In this document: positions 8,220 through 17,025 of the stretch, in pieces
Layout of the letters: each line of letters opens with the position of its first letter
Numbering within the stretch: the stretch's first letter is position 1
Source: Flagellimonas beolgyonensis
GTDB lineage: Bacteria; Bacteroidota; Bacteroidia; Flavobacteriales; Flavobacteriaceae
Direction: 5' to 3'
Assembly (NCBI RefSeq): GCF_003992615.1
Contig: NZ_RZMY01000006.1
Location: forward strand, 1 to 64,000
DNA length: 64,000 bases
Position numbers and translations under genes: made by a program
Notes under the pieces: generated by a model
Told to the model about the DNA's origin: nothing
Databases searched by the model: none
Seen by the model: only the letters and a program-made list of their open reading frames with translations

Positions 8220-10154
8220 ATGAAAACCAGAATTATATTTTATTCCATTATTGCATTGATAACAGTGCAACTTGGTTTTGCACAAGAAAACAAAATAAAG
8301 AAAGCTAACGAAGATTTCTTCAACTATGACTATATAGATGCCCGAAAAATCTATTTAAAAGTGGTTGAAGACGGCTATGAATCTGCACAGGTGTTCCAAA
8401 AATTGGGTGATACCTACTATTTCAACAGTGAATATGCCGAGGCTGCCGTTTGGTACCAAAAACTTGTAAATAAATTCCCAGAAGAGGTAGAGCCTGAATA
8501 TTACTATAGGGCAGCGCAATCTTTAAAAAGTATCGGGGATTATGAAGGTTCAAAAAAAATGATGGACAACTACATGGCCGCCTCAGGCAATTCAATGGTG
8601 GCTGAATATTATGATAAAGGAAAAACGGTCTTAGCTTCACTGGAAGAGGAATTCAAAGATGCCTATACCGTTAAAAACGTAACCGAAGATTATATTGGTT
8701 CCGATTTTGGTCCATCTTTTTATGGAGAGAAAATCGTTTTTGCATCATCATCCATTAATACAGAAGGTGGCAAAGTCCATGATTGGACAGGACTCCCCTA
8801 TTTGGACCTTTTTGAGGCCGAAATTGGGGCTGATGGCAAACTCACAAATGTTTTGGCCCTTAAAGGGGAAATAAATTCGCCCTACCATGAATCTTCGGCG
8901 ACCTTCACCAAAGACGGAAAAACCCTCTACTTCACCAGGAATAATTACATCAATGGAAAAAGAAAAAGAGGAAATCAACGATTGGTAAGTCTTAAAATTT
9001 ACAAGTCCACCAAAAATGAGGATGGTACTTGGGGAAATATTGTTGAACTACCATTTAATGACGATTCGTATTCCACTGCACATCCTGCATTGAATTCAGA
9101 TGAGTCACGTTTGTACTTCTCTTCAAATCGGGAAGGAACCATGGGAAGGTCAGATCTTTGGTATGTTGATATATTGGATGATGGAACCTATGGCGAACCC
9201 GTGAATTTGGGCCCAAAAATCAATACAGAGGAGCGGGAAACTTTTCCTTTTATCAGTTCTACTAACAATCTTTATTTCTCAAGTGATGGACATTTGGGCC
9301 TTGGAGGTCTTGATGTTTTTGTAATGTCATTGGACCAAAATGGCAAGTACAAAAAAGCCACCAACCTCAAAAAACCCATCAATAGCAATCAAGACGATTT
9401 TGGATTCATTATAAATGAGGAAAAAAAGATGGGTTACTTCTCATCGAACAGAAATGGTATAAATGAGAGTATTTCGGATGATATCTACGCCATATTTGAA
9501 AATTGCACCATTACCATTCAAGGAGTGATAACCGATGTCAAGACCAGCAAACCACTTGAAGGTTCCTTGGTTACCCTTATTAATGGAGAAAATGAGGTTG
9601 TTGGGCAACAACTAACGGAGAATAATGGAAAGTATCTCTTTGATTCATTGGTAGACTGTAACAGCCAATATGCAATTAGGGCCTCCCTCGAAGAGAAAGA
9701 ATATTTGCCATCAGAAAAGGCCTTAAGTACCCCAGATGGCGTCGCCACTTTGCAAGTGGATTTAGCTCTAACCCCGCCAGATTGCCCTGTAGATGATCTG
9801 GGGTGTAGATTGGCCCTCCAGCCCATATATTTTGATTTTGACAAGAGTAACATTCGATCGGATGCCGAAGTGGAATTGGCAAAAATTTTACAAGCCATGA
9901 AAGAATACCCAGAATTAAAAATCCATATAGAATCCCATACCGATTCCAGAGGCGATGACAACTACAACCTGCAACTATCCGAAAGAAGAGCCAAATCTAC
10001 ACTGGAATGGCTTGTTTCCAAAGGAATCAACCGTAATCGATTATCAGCAAAAGGCTACGGGGAATCACAACTCATTAATTCCTGCTCCAATGGCATAAAT
10101 TGTTCGGAAAGCGATCACCAATTGAACAGACGTTCGATGTTTATTATTAAATAA
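8220..10154 (+). CDS. OmpA-family protein with TPR, beta-propeller and CRD domains (PorE-like, copy 2)
   Basis: A 644-residue paralogue of the protein at 2608-4545, with the same layout: signal peptide to about residue 21 (LGFAQ), TPR region, propeller blades with L-Y-F-S-S motifs, CRD fold at about 438-510, and an OmpA domain from about 532 containing HTDSRG and LSERRA. The OmpA half is nearly identical to copy 1 whereas the CRD part has drifted most. It is the end of the second cassette; an AT-rich hairpin at 10181-10205 probably terminates the transcript. Expected location is the periplasm, anchored to peptidoglycan and docking the secretion or attachment machinery. Confidence 0.92.
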   Translation: MKTRIIFYSIIALITVQLGFAQENKIKKANEDFFNYDYIDARKIYLKVVEDGYESAQVFQKLGDTYYFNSEYAEAAVWYQKLVNKFPEEVEPEYYYRAAQSLKSIGDYEGSKKMMDNYMAASGNSMVAEYYDKGKTVLASLEEEFKDAYTVKNVTEDYIGSDFGPSFYGEKIVFASSSINTEGGKVHDWTGLPYLDLFEAEIGADGKLTNVLALKGEINSPYHESSATFTKDGKTLYFTRNNYINGKRKRGNQRLVSLKIYKSTKNEDGTWGNIVELPFNDDSYSTAHPALNSDESRLYFSSNREGTMGRSDLWYVDILDDGTYGEPVNLGPKINTEERETFPFISSTNNLYFSSDGHLGLGGLDVFVMSLDQNGKYKKATNLKKPINSNQDDFGFIINEEKKMGYFSSNRNGINESISDDIYAIFENCTITIQGVITDVKTSKPLEGSLVTLINGENEVVGQQLTENNGKYLFDSLVDCNSQYAIRASLEEKEYLPSEKALSTPDGVATLQVDLALTPPDCPVDDLGCRLALQPIYFDFDKSNIRSDAEVELAKILQAMKEYPELKIHIESHTDSRGDDNYNLQLSERRAKSTLEWLVSKGINRNRLSAKGYGESQLINSCSNGINCSESDHQLNRRSMFIIK

Positions 10155-10180
10155 TTAATTTTATATAATTGATATACAGC

Positions 10181-10205
10181 ATTTTAAATAGCATTTAAAA
10201 TTTTT
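10181..10205 (+). terminator. AT-rich hairpin terminator after second T9SS cassette
   Basis: A perfect 9-base inverted repeat (10181-10189 with 10193-10201) and a 3-base loop are followed by Ts. The stem lacks G/C pairs, so strength is uncertain. Its end touches the sigma-54-type promoter of the next gene. Confidence 0.5.
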
Positions 10206-10220
10206 GGCACGCTGATTGTT
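10204..10220 (+). promoter_or_regulatory. Sigma-54 (RpoN)-type promoter
   Basis: TTGGCACG at 10204-10211, a 4-base spacer, then TTGTT at 10216-10220. This matches the -24/-12 consensus YTGGCACG-N4-TTGCW at all but one position (C to T in the -12 box). It implies a transcript start near 10230, about 40 bases before the ATG at 10272. A sigma-54 promoter would need an enhancer-binding activator; none is encoded in the window. Confidence 0.7.
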
Positions 10221-10232
10221 GTTACAAGGATG

Positions 10233-10250
10233 GATACAAATAGTTGTATC
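10233..10250 (+). other. 5'-UTR hairpin or operator-like inverted repeat
   Basis: GATACAA and TTGTATC form perfect 7-base arms around a 4-base loop. It lies right after the predicted sigma-54 start point and 21 bases before the ATG. It could be an mRNA structure or a protein-binding site. Confidence 0.4.
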
Positions 10251-10271
10251 TAGAACTTAAAACCTTGTAGT

Positions 10272-11441
10272 ATGAAAAAGTTAGTACTTATTATAGCAGC
10301 GGTTGTTCTTGGAATACCTAATATACAAGCAGCAACAAACGAAAATTCATTGGCAACCAATTTTGTCCGTGGATATGGAAACTCGTTCATCTTTGTGGAA
10401 GATGGAGTAACTTTTTCAGTTTTTCCCGATGGTGAGTTCGATTTTTATATGGATAATCGAGTAAATGTTGGTGTCGGAGCCCAAATTGGCAATGTTGGCA
10501 TTACCTTTAACTCTGGATTCAACTACAATCCGTTTGTCCAATATGATGATTACGGTGCAGTGATCCAAGTGGAAAACATTCCCATCTTTTACGACTACTA
10601 TGGTCGTGTTTCCCAAATTGGTAATGTGGACATTTGGTACAACAACGGAAGGGTTCGTAGAATCGGAGGCTTGCATATCTACTACAATAGAGGTGCTTTC
10701 AGCCACTATACAGGGTTCATCAACGTATACAACAGATATTATGTGTATCGTCCGTTCCATAGTTACTTTGCAAGACCTGCCATTGGTTTCTGTAATGTGT
10801 ATACCAGCCCTTACAGAAGGTACTACAGCCCTGTGCGCTATACGTATTATGCACCTTACCGTTACAATGAAAGAAGAGCTTATGCAAGGGTAGGTAAAGT
10901 GTATCGAAACGAAAACCGTTACAGAAGGGACAATATCTATAGAAACGACAAAAGGGTTAGCGTACGTGATAACAACAGCTACCGAAGAGGTGATGCTGGC
11001 CGAAGCAATAGATATGTGGAACAGAATACCTATAGAAAAGGAAACGCTGTAACTCGTTCCAACAATTCGGTAAAGAGACAATCCAACAGCACTAAAGCTG
11101 TTCGAAGAAGTGATTATAATAAATCAGAAAATGTATCCAGACCCAATAGAACCGTAACCCAAAATAAAGTGACCAGAACGCCCAACAGCAGGAGCATCAC
11201 TCAAAGAAAGGTTACTTCTACACCGGATAGCAGAACAGTGACCCGTACCACAAAAAGTGCGTATAAAAAGCCTCAAACAACAAACCGATCAACTAGAGAT
11301 CGTAGTGTGGTGAAAAGAGGCAACGATACAAGGAAATCTGTGAACAGGACCTCAAGGTCTACAGCAAGCAGAAGTACGGGAAACGTAAGAAAAAGTAGCT
11401 CCGCCAGAACAGCTTCATCCAGAGGTTCAAGGGGCAATTAA
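10272..11441 (+). CDS. Secreted Tyr/Arg-rich low-complexity protein, function unknown
   Basis: A 389-residue protein with a signal peptide (MKKLVLIIAAVVLGIPNIQA, cut near residue 20). Residues ~60-150 contain about five ~15-residue units of the form I-G-N-V-x-I-x-Y-N-x-G, which look like short beta-hairpin or solenoid repeats. Residues ~150-220 are extremely rich in Tyr and Arg. From ~220 to the end the chain is a disordered, highly basic R/S/T/N/K tail with near-repeats such as KVTRTPNSR and KVTSTPDSR. No catalytic motif is visible. It is exported to the periplasm or beyond; the basic tail could bind nucleic acid, peptidoglycan or acidic glycans (speculation). A sigma-54-type promoter precedes it and a good terminator follows, so it is a single-gene unit. 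Confidence 0.8.
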   Translation: MKKLVLIIAAVVLGIPNIQAATNENSLATNFVRGYGNSFIFVEDGVTFSVFPDGEFDFYMDNRVNVGVGAQIGNVGITFNSGFNYNPFVQYDDYGAVIQVENIPIFYDYYGRVSQIGNVDIWYNNGRVRRIGGLHIYYNRGAFSHYTGFINVYNRYYVYRPFHSYFARPAIGFCNVYTSPYRRYYSPVRYTYYAPYRYNERRAYARVGKVYRNENRYRRDNIYRNDKRVSVRDNNSYRRGDAGRSNRYVEQNTYRKGNAVTRSNNSVKRQSNSTKAVRRSDYNKSENVSRPNRTVTQNKVTRTPNSRSITQRKVTSTPDSRTVTRTTKSAYKKPQTTNRSTRDRSVVKRGNDTRKSVNRTSRSTASRSTGNVRKSSSARTASSRGSRGN

Positions 11442-11468
11442 AGAGAGTTTTTAGGTTGGTTAGTTGTT

Positions 11469-11509
11469 TACCCTGTAGTTGGATTTATCCGCTACGGGGT
11501 ATTTTTTTT
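11469..11509 (+). terminator. Rho-independent terminator
   Basis: TACCCTGTAG (11469-11478) pairs with CTACGGGGTA (11492-11501) with one G-T wobble, followed by eight Ts. It closes the gene at 10272 and physically overlaps the last codons of the convergent flippase gene on the other strand. Confidence 0.8.
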
Positions 11510-12952
11510 AAACCATTTGGATACGTATCCCGTTACGTCCTCAGAAATATTGAACCGGTAAAGAATACCTACGTACATCAACACGATAAGTCCAGATTTT
11601 AATCCGATATTAATCAAAGGGTGAAACGAAAATTCCAAGAAACGGAACAAAACGGCCAATAACACCAAGGTGGCCAAAATCTTAAAGGTGGCCGCTGTAA
11701 AAGGCCAATACCCAAACTTTATCCGAACAAAGGCCAATTTGACCCCGTTGAAAATAAAAATGGAAATAAAACTCGCCATGGCCGCCCCTTCCAACCCAAA
11801 TTTAGGAATCAACAGATAATTCAAAACTATGGTCAGAATGGCAAGTCCAACGCCAAAGACCAATACGGTTCTGTAATATTTCGAGTTGTACAAGATGGCA
11901 TTGTTGTTTCCCAGGATGGAATCCATCACTTTGGCCAAACCTATCAACAAGACAATGGTAAATCCTCCCCGATAATTTTCGGGAAGCAATTGAAAAAGGT
12001 CTTTCATATTGAGAATGATCAATAAAAATAGTAGGCCCGAAGCGATCAATAAGGTCAATGAAGTTCTTTGGTACAATTTCTTCAACCCTGCCCCATCCCC
12101 AGAATTTAATAGTTCCGCAGTGAGTGGATAGGTAATTTGGTGCATGGCCCTCGATGGAACAATAATCACCGTGGCAATGTAGACTGCAACGCTGTAGTAG
12201 GCCACATTTTCAATGCTGATGAACTGGTTTAACATCACCTTATCGATTTCCAACAAGACCAGTGCCGCCGATCCACCCAAAATGATCAGCACGGAATACG
12301 ACAAAATCTCCTTGGTGTGGGCCGGGAAATTCAAATTGAATCGAGGGAACCGCAACGTATAAGCGTATAGCTGAATAATGATGGTTCGCAACAAATGAAG
12401 ACCGACCAACAACTTTAAAAAAACATCCAAGTTGATGGCTCCAAAATAAAAAAGAGCCAGCAGCAAGGAGACTCCCACCCTTGCAAAAACCTCCTTCATG
12501 AAATTACCAAAGACCGATTTCATGTGCACCCTGCACCAGGCATAAAAAACTTCAAAATAGGCCATGGCAAGTCCGACAAGAAAGATGTACCATAAGTAAT
12601 CCTTGACCATGGGATTCTCTTTGGAAATCCAATTGCCCAATGGTTCTTGCCAGATACTGAAGATCAGGGCAACCGGAAGGATGCCGAGCAACGGTGTCAA
12701 CATCATCAAGGTCAAAAAACCGTCCTTGTCCTCTTCTGAAAAGTTACTGAAATATTTGACCATGGTATTGTGCACCCCAAAGGCCAAAATGGGCATTAAT
12801 ATGGCCCCTGATGCCAAAATAAAGGTGACCAGACCATAATAGGCATCGGGCAAAATCTTGGTATAGAGAAAAAGGGTGTTGATGGCCGCAATAAAAAAGC
12901 CGATATACGTGATGATCACATTTTGTACGGATTGCTTTTGAACAATACCCAT
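11492..12952 (-). CDS. Polysaccharide flippase / Wzx-like MATE-superfamily transporter
   Basis: About 486 residues if started at ATG 12952 (MGIVQKQSVQNVIITYIGFF), which shares one base with the TGA stop of the upstream glycosyltransferase (TGATG). The frame is open to 13054, but a start there would bury 34 residues in the upstream gene. The protein has some 12-14 hydrophobic helices and an N-terminus typical of the MVF/MATE oligosaccharide exporters, which move lipid-linked glycans across the inner membrane. It is the last gene of the unit DUF4834-YfhO-GT4-flippase. The substrate is unknown, most likely a surface polysaccharide or glycolipid. Confidence 0.88.
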   Translation of the reverse strand: MGIVQKQSVQNVIITYIGFFIAAINTLFLYTKILPDAYYGLVTFILASGAILMPILAFGVHNTMVKYFSNFSEEDKDGFLTLMMLTPLLGILPVALIFSIWQEPLGNWISKENPMVKDYLWYIFLVGLAMAYFEVFYAWCRVHMKSVFGNFMKEVFARVGVSLLLALFYFGAINLDVFLKLLVGLHLLRTIIIQLYAYTLRFPRFNLNFPAHTKEILSYSVLIILGGSAALVLLEIDKVMLNQFISIENVAYYSVAVYIATVIIVPSRAMHQITYPLTAELLNSGDGAGLKKLYQRTSLTLLIASGLLFLLIILNMKDLFQLLPENYRGGFTIVLLIGLAKVMDSILGNNNAILYNSKYYRTVLVFGVGLAILTIVLNYLLIPKFGLEGAAMASFISIFIFNGVKLAFVRIKFGYWPFTAATFKILATLVLLAVLFRFLEFSFHPLINIGLKSGLIVLMYVGILYRFNISEDVTGYVSKWFKKNTP

Positions 12953-14220
12953 CAGATAAATTTTACCAAGGATTCGGTCAATGCCCTTCTGTGATATTTT
13001 TCTATACCAACCGATTGACAAAACAAATTGCCCTTTTGATATTGATTGAACCACTCCAAAAGTACATCTTTTATTGCCTCGACTTCTTTTGGATCAACAA
13101 AGGAACCCGCCTGGGAGGAATCGACCATTTCGCCAGCCTCCCAACCCTTTGGTCCAATAGCTAGAATGGGTCTTTTGGCATTCAAATATTCAAAAAGTTT
13201 GCCCGGGATTATTCCCTTTGTTTCTTCGGAATCAATCTCGAGCAACAACAGCACTTGCGATTTTTGCTGGACTTCCACTACCCTATCATGAGACAGATAC
13301 CCCAAACGTTCAACAAAGCTGTCCAGCCCAAACATTGTAATGGATTGCCAAACCTCGTCTCCCACTACCCCGGCCAATTGGATTTGTAAAGCCTTTGCAA
13401 ATGCACTGTCTTGCTCCACAAGTTCTTTTAGCGCTTTCCATAATCCTAACGGGTTCCTGCCGGTCAATAACGACCCAATATGGGAAATGGTAAACGTATC
13501 ATCCAATGGAACAGCCTGCAATTGTTCATCATAACCATTGGTAATCACCTTTATAGGTTTGGGGGTGATGGCCTCAAATTCCGTTTTGGTGGTTTGACTG
13601 GTCACTACAATTTTGTCTGCTGTAACCAAAACTTGTTTTTCCAATTTTTTATGCTTCTTTTCGGCCCACCGGGTCAAGCGTAGCTGTTTATGATAACCTA
13701 TGGTGGTCCATGGATCACGAAAATCCGCAATCCACTGCACATTGTACCGCTGTTTTAATCCCAATCCAATCAAATGAAGACTATGGGGCGGACCCGTGGT
13801 AATGATAGTCTGGATGCCTTCCTCTGCAATGGTTCTTGCCAAAAAATGGATGGATGGTTTGATCCACAATTTCCGCGCATCAGGAATAAAGAAATTGCCC
13901 CGTATCCACAGTAGTGCTCGCTCCAAAAAGGATGGATTCATTTCTTTGATCAACCCTGAACTAATACTTTTGGTTTTCTTTTTGGAAACCAAGGCGGCCC
14001 AACCATATGGTTCTTTAATGGGATGTTTGAGCACCTCTACCTGTGTTGGAATTTCATTTAGCAGTGCCGTGTCAACAATGGGATAGTTGGGGTTTTCAGG
14101 CACATAGACCAAGGGTTGTACTCCAAAATCGGGCAAATACTTCACAAACTTGAGCCACCGCTGTACCCCTGGTCCTCCGGCCGGGGGCCAATAGTACGCT
14201 ATGACCAGTACTTTTTGCAT
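12952..14220 (-). CDS. Glycosyltransferase, GT4-like family
   Basis: A 422-residue cytoplasmic or membrane-associated enzyme. The N-terminus VLVIAYYWPPAGGPGVQRW is the GT-B glycine-rich acceptor loop seen in GT4-like enzymes. The C-terminal half has GSLLTGRNP and, near residue 335, an E-x7-type donor site (KGIIPGKLFEYLNAKRPI). It would transfer a sugar from a nucleotide donor to a lipid- or protein-linked acceptor. Its ATG at 14220 overlaps the TAA of the YfhO gene by one base (TAATG), and its own stop overlaps the next ATG, so the three proteins are likely made in a fixed ratio. Donor and acceptor cannot be told. Confidence 0.88.
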   Translation of the reverse strand: MQKVLVIAYYWPPAGGPGVQRWLKFVKYLPDFGVQPLVYVPENPNYPIVDTALLNEIPTQVEVLKHPIKEPYGWAALVSKKKTKSISSGLIKEMNPSFLERALLWIRGNFFIPDARKLWIKPSIHFLARTIAEEGIQTIITTGPPHSLHLIGLGLKQRYNVQWIADFRDPWTTIGYHKQLRLTRWAEKKHKKLEKQVLVTADKIVVTSQTTKTEFEAITPKPIKVITNGYDEQLQAVPLDDTFTISHIGSLLTGRNPLGLWKALKELVEQDSAFAKALQIQLAGVVGDEVWQSITMFGLDSFVERLGYLSHDRVVEVQQKSQVLLLLEIDSEETKGIIPGKLFEYLNAKRPILAIGPKGWEAGEMVDSSQAGSFVDPKEVEAIKDVLLEWFNQYQKGNLFCQSVGIEKYHRRALTESLVKFI

Positions 14221-16652
14221 TATTCCGGTTTGGTATTCTTTGAAAACAAGGTAAAACCAAATCCTCCCACAATGATAAGCCCCAATAAAATACTGGCTGC
14301 CAAAGTGATCTGGCTCCCGGTTTCCACAACTTTTGGCTCGAACTTAAATTCAATTTCGTGCTCGCCTGCCGGTATCTTGATACCCCGTAATGCATAATCC
14401 ACTTTATAATGAGGTTCCATTTTACCATCAATAAAGGCGTCCCAACCAGAGGGATAATACATCTCGGAGAATACAGCAAATCCATCGTTCGAGTTGCTGG
14501 ACTTATATTTTAGATAATTGGGACGATAATCCACCAATTCAATATGTGCCAATGAATCCAACTGATAACGCGTTTTGGTCAAACTTGGATAAGTCCGTGT
14601 GTTAACGACAGCTTGGGTCTTGGAATTAAAATCCTTCAATTTCAAAATCTCCTCATTGGCCGATGAAACGGGTAAGAGCTGCTCCACAAACCAAGCATTG
14701 CCATTGGCATCTGGGTTCACCGCGGGGAAACTATTGCCGTCCTCATCCTGTTGAATCACATATTTCACGTTCAACATATTCAGCACTTGCAGATTGTTCT
14801 GGTACAGATGATACTCAAATAGATCTTGAAGTGCCCTAGGTTTGGCGGCATGGTAACCACCAATGGATTTATGGAAATAGGACGTGCGGGCACCATTGAT
14901 GCCTTCTTGGGGATCAAACACCCTAAAAATGGAATCGTCCTGTTGGATCATTTGGTCCAATTGGCTTGCCTGAAACGGTTCGTTCATCTGGCGTTGGCGC
15001 ACAAAACCATCCTCATTCACATACCGACGGTCCACACTCACCAAATCAAATATTATAAGAGCTCCCAAAAGGATCACAAAGAGGTTTCTGCCGATTTTTT
15101 CCTTGATGAAAAACCATAGGGTTGCGGCGGCAAGAATAACGTACACCAACGAGCGAATGGTGTCATTGATGTAGACCGCTTCACGGTCACGTTGAATCAT
15201 CGCCATCAATTCATCCCCAAAGTAACCGCGGTATGTTTCATCACGCAATCCTTCGAAATCCAAAAATCCCATGAGCAGGAAAATAAAAACACCCAATCCC
15301 ATGGTACTAAAAAAACTGAGTTTTAAAGCCCTTAATTTCTCTGATTTATCCACCGAGGTTTTAAAAAGTTTAGCCAACCCCAATACCCCCAAAACGGGCA
15401 AACACAATTCCAGTACCACTTGAATGGAAGAAACGGCCCTAAACTTGTTGTACAATGGAAAATAATCGATCATAAAATCGGTAAGCAAGGGAAAATGTCT
15501 TCCCCAAGACAAAAACAAGGATAGTAGGGCACCGATAACCAACCACCATTTACGTTTGCCTTCCACCAAAAAAGCCCCGAGCAAAAACAAAAAGATCACA
15601 ATGGCGCCCACATAGGCAGGAGCTGCCACAATAGGCTGGTCGCCCCAATACAAGGGCAAACTGCTCGAAAATTCCAATGCTTTACTGGGTGGCAGACCCT
15701 GATTGGTCAAATATTCGTAGGCTTTGGAGTCCTTACCTAAATCCTCACCGGTCGTACCACCGAACAAACGTGGTGCGAACAAGTTCAACGATTCGGCCAA
15801 TCCATAGCTGTATTGGGTAATGTATTCCCTATCCAAACCGTTGCTCGGTGCTTTCGGGCTTCCATCAGGATTTACTGTAAGCTCCGATGTACCACGCGTA
15901 CTCCAATCTGCATATTCCTTGGTGGCCATTAAACTCGTGGCATTGGTGGCTATGGAAAGTACAACGGCCAAAACGAGTATACCCACCGAAACAAAAAAAT
16001 GTTTCAATTCTTTTTCCTTGATGGCATAGATCAAATGGACCAATCCTAGCACCAGAACCAGCAACATAAAATAATAGGTCATTTGGTAGTGGTTGGCACT
16101 GATTTCCAAAGCCATGGCCAAAGCGGTCAGTATAAACCCGAGCAAATATTTTTTCCTAAAAACCAATATGATTCCACCCAAAACCATGGGGATATATCCA
16201 AGAGCATGTGCCTTGGCATTGTGCCCAACACCCAAAATGATAATGAGGTAGGTAGAAAAACCAAAGGCGATCGCACCCAAGGCTGCCAGTCTAAAATCGA
16301 CTTTTAGACACAGTAAAAGGATGTAAAATCCAATAAAGTACAGAAATAGATAATCGGCAGGTCTAGGTAAAAACCGAATCAAATGGTCCAGTTTTTTGAT
16401 ATAGTCATGTGGGTAATTCGCACCTAATTGGTAGGTGGGCATACCACCAAAAGCACTGTTGGTCCAATACGATTCTTCCCCGGTTAAGTCCTTATAATCG
16501 TTGCGTTCCTTGGCCATGCCCTTGTATTGGGCAATATCGGATTGAAAGATTGCTTTTCCCTGCAATACCGGATAAAAGTAGAGCAATGAAGCAAGTACAA
16601 ATAAACCAATGATACAAATATGGGTAATGAGGGCTTTTGGAGAAAAGTTCAT
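14220..16652 (-). CDS. YfhO-family polytopic membrane protein
   Basis: An 810-residue protein with about a dozen hydrophobic helices, beginning with a helix at ~12-32 followed by a loop rich in Y/W/N/S (residues ~35-90). This is the layout of GT-C-type membrane enzymes, in which acidic loop residues face the lipid-linked sugar donor. The soluble C-terminal ~200 residues contain NMLNVKYVI and YYPSGWDAFIDG, which are characteristic of the YfhO/DUF6541-like group; one last helix ends the protein. YfhO homologues are implicated in glycosylating teichoic or lipoteichoic polymers in Firmicutes; the Bacteroidota substrate is unknown. It is translationally coupled (TAATG) to the GT4 gene downstream. 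Confidence 0.88.
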   Translation of the reverse strand: MNFSPKALITHICIIGLFVLASLLYFYPVLQGKAIFQSDIAQYKGMAKERNDYKDLTGEESYWTNSAFGGMPTYQLGANYPHDYIKKLDHLIRFLPRPADYLFLYFIGFYILLLCLKVDFRLAALGAIAFGFSTYLIIILGVGHNAKAHALGYIPMVLGGIILVFRKKYLLGFILTALAMALEISANHYQMTYYFMLLVLVLGLVHLIYAIKEKELKHFFVSVGILVLAVVLSIATNATSLMATKEYADWSTRGTSELTVNPDGSPKAPSNGLDREYITQYSYGLAESLNLFAPRLFGGTTGEDLGKDSKAYEYLTNQGLPPSKALEFSSSLPLYWGDQPIVAAPAYVGAIVIFLFLLGAFLVEGKRKWWLVIGALLSLFLSWGRHFPLLTDFMIDYFPLYNKFRAVSSIQVVLELCLPVLGVLGLAKLFKTSVDKSEKLRALKLSFFSTMGLGVFIFLLMGFLDFEGLRDETYRGYFGDELMAMIQRDREAVYINDTIRSLVYVILAAATLWFFIKEKIGRNLFVILLGALIIFDLVSVDRRYVNEDGFVRQRQMNEPFQASQLDQMIQQDDSIFRVFDPQEGINGARTSYFHKSIGGYHAAKPRALQDLFEYHLYQNNLQVLNMLNVKYVIQQDEDGNSFPAVNPDANGNAWFVEQLLPVSSANEEILKLKDFNSKTQAVVNTRTYPSLTKTRYQLDSLAHIELVDYRPNYLKYKSSNSNDGFAVFSEMYYPSGWDAFIDGKMEPHYKVDYALRGIKIPAGEHEIEFKFEPKVVETGSQITLAASILLGLIIVGGFGFTLFSKNTKPE

Positions 16653-16675
16653 GGATGGGTTTTGAAAGACAAATA

Positions 16676-16939
16676 TTAGTCAATTTCCTCAAAATCTATA
16701 TATTCTCCAACTTTTTTTGAGGGATTGGATTTTCTGGGCGGTTTTTTGGAAACCGTGGTCTCCCCCTCCCTACTGTTTCTGGGCTCCGCATAATCAGTAT
16801 AGTTTCCAAATTGTTGTCCAAATCGTTCGTTGGTCTTTTTTACCGCGTAGTTCAACAATTTTGGCGCCAACCACTTCAAGAGCAATTTGAGGGCGTAGTA
16901 TACTAATATGAGTATTAAAATCGTTTGTAGTAAAACCAT
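16676..16939 (-). CDS. DUF4834 family small membrane protein
   Basis: An 87-residue protein with an N-terminal hydrophobic helix (residues 1-25, VLLQTILILILVYYALKLLL) followed by a basic, polar tail with KKPPRKSNPSKKVGEYIDFEEID. It matches the Bacteroidota family DUF4834; the function is unknown. It lies 23 bases upstream of the YfhO gene in the same direction, so it is probably the first gene of the glycan operon. A -7 motif (TAATTTTG on the minus strand, 16959-16966) is 20 bases before its ATG. Confidence 0.8.
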   Translation of the reverse strand: MVLLQTILILILVYYALKLLLKWLAPKLLNYAVKKTNERFGQQFGNYTDYAEPRNSREGETTVSKKPPRKSNPSKKVGEYIDFEEID

Positions 16940-16958
16940 ATAGCACTAGTTATTGTAT

Positions 16959-16966
16959 CAAAATTA
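16959..16966 (-). promoter_or_regulatory. Bacteroidota -7 element for the DUF4834-YfhO-GT4-flippase unit
   Basis: Reads TAATTTTG on the minus strand, an exact TAnnTTTG match 20 bases before the start codon. The -33 element is not clear. Confidence 0.45.
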
Positions 16967-17025
16967 CACTGTTAGTCACGGAAACCCGTCAAACGTATCT
17001 TAAAATAGTATTAAAACCTGGTTAT

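Noticed and set aside
10416..11081. A 221-codon open frame on the minus strand, opposite the Tyr/Arg-rich gene
   Set aside because: Low-complexity Val/Ile/Ser/Thr sequence mirrors the Asn/Tyr/Asp codons of the real gene; it has no promoter or partner and is covered by a gene with a signal peptide and its own promoter and terminator.
12953..13054. Longer N-terminus of the flippase (start at 13054)
   Set aside because: It would overlap the glycosyltransferase by 100 bases and add a polar segment before the first helix; the TGATG junction gives the natural start.
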